From: Bactericera cockerelli
Taxonomy: Eukaryota > Arthropoda > Insecta > Hemiptera > Triozidae
Assembly: GCA_024516035.1 (NCBI GenBank)
Contig: CM044959.1
Location: forward strand, 37,708,369 to 37,772,368
Reading direction: 5' to 3'
Length of the DNA: 64,000 bases
Shown here piece by piece: positions 52,936 through 61,900 of the stretch; positions within the stretch are counted from its first letter, which is position 1; the number at the start of each line of letters is the position of its first letter. The notes under the pieces were generated by a model, which was given only the letters and a program-made list of their open reading frames with translations, was not told where the DNA came from and searched no databases. Both the position numbers and the translations under genes were made by a program.

Positions 52936-55900
52936 AAGACTCACCAGTTCCGATACTCCTCCTCCACGGCTTTCTTGAGCTGCAGCTTGTTCTCCTTGGG
53001 CACAGGATTCTGCTGGAAGAACTCGTTGAGAACGGGGGGGAAGGACTCCAGGGTGTGGTTGGCCCACGAGTGAGGGGTGTTAGCCATGATGGTCATCAGG
53101 ATGTCCTTGCACCACGAGCCGCTGATGGGGTCATTGCCCGTGCCTGAACATGGAATAGAATGTATTAGACCTCTCAGCTGATGGGGTCATTGTCAGTGCC
53201 TGAACATAGAATAGAATGTATTACATTCATCTAGTACAACTTCTCACTAGTACATGTACATCTAGTACAACTTCTCACTTTTCTGTTTTTACTGATTACT
53301 GATTAACCTCTCAGCTAATGGGGTCATTGCCCATGCCTGAACATAGAATAGAATGTATTAGACCTCTCAGATAATGGGGTAATTGACCGTGCCTGAACAT
53401 AGAATAGAATGTATTAGACCTCTCAGCTAATGGGGTCATTGCCCGTGCCTGAACATAGAATAGAATGTATTAAACCTCTCAGCTAATGGGGTAATTGACC
53501 GTGCCTAAACATAGAATAGAATGTATTAGACCTCTCAGATAATGGGGTGCCTGAACATGCAATAGAATGTATTAGACCCTCAGCTAATAGCGTCATTGCC
53601 CGTGCCTGAACATAGAATAGAATGTATTAGACTTCTCAAATAATGGGGTCATTGCCCGTGCCTAAACATAGAATAGAATGTATTAGACCTCTCAGATAAT
53701 GGGGTGCCTGAACATGCAATAGAATGTATTAGACCCTCAGCTAATAGCGTCATTGCCCGTGCCTGAACATAGAATAGAATGTATTAGACTTCTCAAATAA
53801 TGGGGTCATTGCCCGTGCCTGAACATAGAATAGAGTGTATTAGACCTCTCAGATAATGGGGTCATTTCCCGTGTCTGAACATAGAATAGAATTTATTAAA
53901 TAATTTGTCGCTAATGGGGTCATTGACCGTGCCTGAACATAGAATAGAATGTATTAGACCTATCAGAATCTGATAATGGGGTCATTACCCGTGCCTGAAC
54001 ATAGAATAGAATGTATTAGACCTATCAGAATCTGATAATGGGGTCATTACCCCTGCCTGAACATAGAATAGAATGTATTAAATACTTTGCCGCTAATGGG
54101 GCGATTGCCCGTGCCTGAACATGGAATAGCATGTATGTATTAGACCTCTCAGCTAATGGGGTCATCGGGTCATTCATTGCCCATGCCTGAATATAGAATG
54201 GAATGTATTAGATACTTTACTGCTGATGGGGTTACTGTCTGTCCAGGAATATAGAATATATGTATTTCTTGTAAGCTCATGAATCTTTATATTGCTCCAA
54301 CTCACCTATGATATGCATGGACCAGGGCTTCACTCACCTATGATATGCATGGACCAGTGTTTCAATCACCTATGATATACATGGACCAGTGTTTCAATCA
54401 CCTATGATATACATGGACCAGTGTTTCAATCACCTATGATATGCATGGACCAGGGCTTCACTCACCTATGATATGCATGGACCAGAGCTTCACTCACCTA
54501 TGATATGCATGGAAAAGGGCTTCACTTACCTATGATATGCATGGACCAGGGCTTCACTCACCTATGATATGCATGGACCAGAGCTTCACTCACCTATGAT
54601 ATGCATGGACCAGGGCTTCACTTACCTATGATATGCATGGACCAGGGCTTCACTCACCTATGATGTGCATGGACCAGGGCTTCACTAACCTATGATATGC
54701 ATGGACCAGGGCTTCACTCACCTATGATGTGCATGGACCAGGGATTCACTCACCTATGATGTACATGGCTTCACTCACCTATGATGTGCATGTACCAGGG
54801 CTTCACTCCCCAATGATGTGCATGGACCAGGGCTTCACTCACCTATGATGTGCATGGACCAGGGCTTCACTCACCTATGATATGCATGGACCAGGGCTTC
54901 ACTCACTGATATGCATGGACCAGGGCTTCACTCACCTATGATATGCATGGACCAGGGCTTCACTCACCTATGATATGCATGGACCAAGGCTTCACTCACC
55001 TATGATGTGCATGGACCAGGGCTTCACTCACCTATGATATGCATGGACCAGGGCTTCACTCACCTATGATATGCATGGACCAGGGCTTCACTCACCTATG
55101 ATGTGCATGGACCAGGGCTTCACTCACCTATGATATGCATGGACCAGGGCTTAACTCACTGATATGCATGGACCACGGCTTCACTCACCTATGATATGCA
55201 TGGACCAGGGCTTCACTCACCTATGATATGCATGGACCAAGGCTTCATTCACCTATGATGTGCATGGACCAGGGCTTCACTCACCTATGATATGCATGGA
55301 CCAGGGCTACACTCACCTATGATATGCATGGACCAGGGCTTCACTCACCTATGATGTGCATGGACCAGGGCTTCACTCACCTATGATATGCATGGACCGG
55401 GCCAGAGTTAGCACCAGCGCCCTGTTGAGCTCTTCAGATTCAGAGGAGACCAGAGTCTTGGGTTCTGAGATGAATCGCGACAGTTGGGGTTGAACCTCGG
55501 AGCTGCCAAGACCTGGAGACGAAAAATGAAATGAAAATAAAGTTTAGCTTCAGTCAGTCATTGCAGTCTGGAGGAGGAAGACTAGAAGGAGTAGCAAAGT
55601 ATAGAATGTGTGTTTGATTAGCCTGAAGGCGGTGGATTGTTGTTGTGTGTCTGGTATCTCACCGGTGCGGTGGCGAGTCAGAGAGCGGTGTATTGTTGTT
55701 GTGTGTCTGGTAACTCACCGGTACGTTGGTGAGTCTGAGAGCGGTGTATTGTTGTTATTAAAACAAGGCATGTGTGTTTTGTAACCATGGAGGAAGTAAT
55801 GGAAAACACATAACGTACATGGGTTATAACATGAACCTGTAATTGGCCATTTTGAGTAGTTGAAACACTGAGAAAAAAAACCACAACAATAACAACTTGA

Positions 55901-58900
55901 TTCTTCTTCTTTACATGTTAAACAAACAGCTAGCAGAATATTGCAATTTTGAAAAGAGTGTAGTCATTGGGCTACTTCTCCTTCATGTCATACTGACTAC
56001 ATCAAATTTACTTATTACAATTTATAATTTCCTATACTTAAGCATTGTAGATTGTAAATAAAAGTAATAATAAAAAAATCTTTACATGCTTTTGAAGGTA
56101 ATAACGGTAGCCATATTGAGTAGTTTGTGTGTTTGAAGACTCACCGGTGATGAGTCTGAGGGCTGTGGACTCCACACAGAGGTGCAGCTGCGTCTTGTTG
56201 GTCTGCGGCACTGCGGCCAGGGAGTGCAGGTGGGAGAGGAGCTGGACGCGGTAGTGCGGCTGAATGTGGTGCATGCGGTAGCTGAACATCTCCAGCAGGG
56301 TGAAGAGGATGCCCCACGCGTGGGACTTGAACACCGTGGGCAGCAGTTGAGAGATGAAGCCTTTGATACCTGGGCAGTGGAATAGAACACAATTAGAATC
56401 ATGAAGTTAGATGGGGGACGTTAGTCTGGCTGTGGGACGTTAAACTAGTCTTGCTGAGGGACGTTAAACACGGAGAAGACCAGTGTCCCGCTAGAGGACT
56501 ATTAAACAGAGAACAGACTAGCCAACCCTTACAAGGCAGGCTAGCTTGCAGTTTCCTAAGGGTTTAATGGCTTAATAAAGAAAAGTCCAAGTCCTCATGA
56601 TGGTTGATCGCACATAGAAATATGTGGTTCAGGACGAGCCAACTTTGAAATAAAGTTGGCTGGAGACCATCACTCACACCTCTAGGTGTAGCCAAGGTGG
56701 CTACAACAACAACAACAACAACAACAACAGAATCATGAAGAATAGAATGCCCTAACCTGTGTGGAAGTAGTTAAGAGATGATTGCAACAAACTAAAATTA
56801 ATTTCTTACCTCTCTCTTGTAGTTCCTCTGTATTAGCAGTAAAGAAAAAATATTTTCTTCTTTTGCAATTTTCAGTGCGTCTATTGCTATTGCGTACTGA
56901 GATAGAGCCAAAGGTTTATTTTAAATATGTTGAGATAGTTATTTAAGATATAAAAAATTGTGCAAATTAGCTTGATCGATAAGGCGGCGGACTTGTAATC
57001 TAGAGGTCGGTGGTTCAAGTCCCAAGTAAAGCAAAAATTTAGACAAACGAGTACGAGCGGTTGTGATTCATCAATATAATTAACACAAACATAATAATTA
57101 TGTATCTAATAATTATGTAAACAATTCTTTCCTTTTTATAGGATCATCATCATAGGGTGGCGTCATCGTGAACGATGGTAGCCAGACAGTGGAGGAATGA
57201 CTCAGCACTTCTACCACTGTCTTTACACGGAGGCTAATAATTGACAAGGGCCCCCAGAACCAAGTCAATGCTGGTCTACTCCCTGTTTATAGTCCCCCAG
57301 CCAGACTGCTGGTCTACTCCCTGTTTATCGTACCCCAGCCAGACTGCTGGTCTACTCCCTGTTTATCATACCCCAGCCAGACTGCTGGTCTACTCCCTGT
57401 TTATCGTCCCCCAGCCAGACTGCTGGTCTACTCCCTGTTTATCATACCCCAGCCAGACTGCTGGTCTACTCCCTGTTTATCGTCCCCCAGCTAGACTGCT
57501 GGTCTACTCCCTGTTTATCGTCCGCCAGCCAGACTGCTGGTCTACTCCCTGTTTATAGTCCCCCAGCCAGACTGCTGGTCTACTCCCTGTTTATCGTCCC
57601 CCAGCCAGACTGCTGGTCTACTCCCTGTTTATAGTCCCCCAGCCAGACTGCTGGTGTACTCCCTGTTTATCGTCCCCCAGCCAGACTGCTGGTCTACTCC
57701 CTGTTTATCGTCCCCCAGCCAGACTGCTGGCCTACTCCCTGTTTATCGTCCCCCAGCCAGACTGATTATAGGATAAGGAAAGTAAAAAAAAGTTATTTCC
57801 TGTGGCAATCTCTTCCACCCAACACCCAACCCTGGGTGGAAGAGATTGCCACAGGCAATAACCCCGCCCTTTAGGTAGGACATTATTGTTATTTTCTTTT
57901 TTTTTTACTTATTTATTTTGTCATTTGTTTGTTTGTTTGTTTGTTTGTTTTTTTTTTTTTTTTTTTTTTTTTCTTAATTTTATACTGTTACCTGTACTTT
58001 GTCCTCCTAATAAGCTTAAAAAAAAAAGTTTGTCGTGACCTTACCCAAGGACTCTATCTCCGTGTAGACAAGCAGGCGCGAGTAGGTCTCCACCAGGGCT
58101 GGGGCGAGGGACACGTTGGCCTTGAGCTGCTGCTGGGCCAGCTTGATCACGTGGGTCACGATGCTGTGGATCAGGCTCATCTTCGCGTGGACGGTGAGTG
58201 CGTCGAGGATCTGCATGGAGAGGGGCACCGTGGGTCCGTGGGCGAGGGCTGGGTTGGACCACCCCGGGCCTCCCCCGCCACCCTGCCCCTGCACCCCTTG
58301 CCCAGACTTCTGACCTCCTGGTGGAACAACAGAATGCAAAATAATAAATGTATGTTGTTGGTGTTACCACTTAGGCTACAGCTAAGGGTAGAGATGGTCT
58401 CCAACCATCTTGAGTTGAAAAGTTGGCTCGTTCTGAACCACATATTTCTTTGTGTAATCAACCATCGGCATCGTGAGAACTTGGGCTTATTCTTTATTGG
58501 CCATTAAACTGATAAGGGCATTAAACTTGGGAAACTGCAAGCCAGCCTTGATTATTAAGGTTAGCTAGACCGTTCTCTGTTTATAGTCCTCTAACCAGGC
58601 ACTGGTCTTCTCTTGTCTCTTCTAATTAAATTCCTGCTCTAGACTTTCTTATCCAACGCTATCCACAAAACAAGGGAAATAATTCCCTTAGTGTAGATAG
58701 CTATGGCAGTTGTCAACATACATCGTACATACATAATGATAGAAATCTTATTAGGTAGGTACAAGTACATAGATGGTAAGCGAATATAACTTATATCATT
58801 TTTCTTTCTAGCTCAGTATTCAATTACCTTTTATGCTTGTTACCTAAACTACCTACCTAACATTCACTTTTTTTTACTGTATTAATTATTATTGTATGTA

Positions 58901-61900
58901 CCTTTGTTCATTTTGTATATTATTGATGTCAAATACAACATTGCCTATTATTACAAATTACAATTACACATTACAAAAAATTACAATTAAATAATAAGTT
59001 CTCACTAATATTGAGTTCTCACCCAGTATGGTTTCCACCAGAGCCGCCATGGGCCGGGAGAAGTAGTCCTGATTGGTGGAGTACGCATTGCAGAGCAGCG
59101 CGGTCCTGTAGTCCGCCTCCATGCCCGCGGAGGCGGCTGTGTTGCTGCCGAGGCCAGGGGGGGCCAGCTGCTGCAGAAACTCGTGGTGCAGCTTCAGGGT
59201 GTGGGGTATCGACCTCTGCAGTGAGTTGAGAGCCAGGTTACTGCCTGTTTGACTGGAAACAATTAGGGGAAAAAATTAAAAGAGAAACGTGGAGAACCAA
59301 AAGCCAAGACCTACCTCTACCAATCCCTGTCCTTGGCGATCCAGAGAGGGAATGCATCGAGTATACTGGGGACTTTTCCTCCCAATCCCTCTCTGGACTT
59401 TATCTACCAACTTTGATAATTATGTTTGTTGTTTAATAAATAAAACATACCATAAGGTTTATTCCATCCATTAGGGCGAGATTATCAGACATTTATGATC
59501 AAATTCCCGGACTGTCCCTCAACTCGGGCTATAGTGCGCTGTGATTAGTTAAAACTCCGACTTGAGGGCGTGTCTGGCTTTAATTAACTTTAAATCCTGT
59601 TTTATAATTTGGCCCTTGAACTGCCGGAGTCACAACAACACACGGGCTGAACCCGTTAATGATACAGGGTTGGGTGGAAGTGATTGCCACAAGCAATAAC
59701 CCCGCCCTTTAGGTAGGACATTAGCTTCATTATCTTTTTTGTTTACATTTAATTGCTGTATATATTTTTGTCTTACCTAATAAAGCATACTAAAATAATA
59801 TCTTTATCTAAATACTCGGACTGTAGTCTGGCTGGGGGACAATAAACAGGGAGTAGACCAGCAGTCTGGCTGGGGGACTATAAATATAAACAGGGAGTAG
59901 ACCAGCAGTCTGGCTGGGGGACTATAAACAGGGAGTAGACCAGCATTGACTTGGTTCTGGGGGCCCTTGCCAATTATTAGCCTCCTTGTAAAGACAGTGG
60001 TAGAAGTGCTGAGTCATTCCTCCACTGTCTGGCTACCATCGTTCAAGATGATGCTCCTCATAAGTTATTTTAATTAGCTTAGGAGATGTTATTTTTGTAA
60101 ATTTAAAATTGTTATGAAAAAAATAAACCAAATCTAATCAATCAAATCTTCTAATCAATTCGGTATTATTATCATCAATGATGATGATAATAATACCGAA
60201 GAATGTGTCCACAAACCTGTCGGTCTGGGCTTTCTTGATGAGGTGGATCCAGATGCAGGTCATGGCCATCTGGTGCGTGCACAGGGGATGGTTCGGGTCG
60301 GGTACGCGCAGGGGCTCCTTCTCCGCGTACAGCAGGTCGTAGAGTTTGAGCACCGGGAGGAAGTTGTTGAGCGGGTTGCGCTGGATGGAGCCCGAGATGA
60401 ATTGCAGCAGAACCTGCCGGGGAAACAATTCAGTTCTGTAATGCTGGGCTACGTACTGCAGTTGTGACATAATAACACCATAGCGTGTAGAATTAAGAAG
60501 TGTGGAAATCACCCCCCGCCGGCCTACATCGTGGCGTCCTCAGCGCTAGTATCGCAAAAGAGTCTCCTCTCCTCGTCCCTCACCCGTATCAAATGTAAAC
60601 ATAAATAGACCGCGAGAAATATTCTATGTGGCGTTTCCATGCAACTGGGGTTCGTTTCCACACTTCTTAAATCTACACGCTATGATAACACTATGAAACC
60701 ACTGGATAGCTCCCCACTGATGTCAGTATGTCATGAGGAATAGAGATTGAGTGACTTGAAGGAATAAGTACAGGAATACAGACATTTGGTGGAGAATTCT
60801 CTAGAGGTTATTTTTTTTTTATAAACGATTGGATCAAACTTTATTTACATTTTTTATATACAATGAACATGGTTATAAGTTAAGAAATAAATATAAACAA
60901 AGCCTGATCAAGGGTGGTGATAAAGCTTTCGGCGTTCTCTTCCACACTATCCTTGTGGTTATCACCACCCTTGATAAATGAGACAAGATACGATGACGTC
61001 ACACTCACTCACATGAGATACAATGACGTCACACTCACCCACATGAGATACAATGACGTCACACTCACCCACATGAGATACAATGACGTCACATTCACCC
61101 ACATGAGATACAATGACGTCACACTCACCCACATGAGATACGATGACGTCACACTCACCCACATGAGATACGATGACGTCACACTCACCCACATGAGATA
61201 CGATGACGTCCCACTCACCCACATGAGATACGATGACGTCACACTCACCCACATGAGATACAATGACGTCACACTCACCCACATGAGATACAATGACGTC
61301 GCACTCACCCACATGAGATACGATGACGTTACACTCACCCACATGAGATACAATGACGTCACACTCACCCACATGAGATACAATGACGTCGCACTCACCC
61401 ACATGAGATACAATGACGTCGCACTCACCCACATGAGATACGATGACGTCACACTCACCCACATGAGATGGTCACGACCCTTGCGCAGGTCTCGCACGCT
61501 CAGCTTCTCGTGCAGTGACGTCACGATGTTCGGGAACTTGGCGAACTGGAAGAGCACGAAGTAGATGAGCTGCGAGGAGAGGTGCAGCCAGAGCCAGAGG
61601 GTGTGGGAGGGGGGCGAGGTGGAGGTGGAAGGGGGGGAGGAGGAGGAGGAGGGGGGGGAGCACTCGGCCTCGGACCTCTCCATGGCGACGATGAGCAACT
61701 CCACCAGCTGCTCCTCCAGCGCCACGCAGCGGTTCTTTTGCTGCAATAGAAAACCAAGTAATAATAGAATATACCTTGTTTATACTGCCGAGGTAAGACT
61801 GAAAAGTCCCTTTACTCCAGCAGTCAAACAGTTCTTATATATTTTATAGGATAAAATATAATAAGGGTTATAAGAATAAGGGTTGGGTGGAAGAGATTGC

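Noticed and set aside
54300..55395. Array resembling a CRISPR array
   Set aside because: Units are contiguous 32 bp tandem copies with no unique spacers, in a eukaryotic intron.
57241..57558. Open frame of repeated LLVYSLFI-type units
   Set aside because: Product of the 38 bp minisatellite.
60962..61462. Long open frame encoding a repeated GECDVIVSHV unit
   Set aside because: It exists only because the 30 bp unit is a multiple of three. It is a tandem array of a splice junction, not a separate protein gene.
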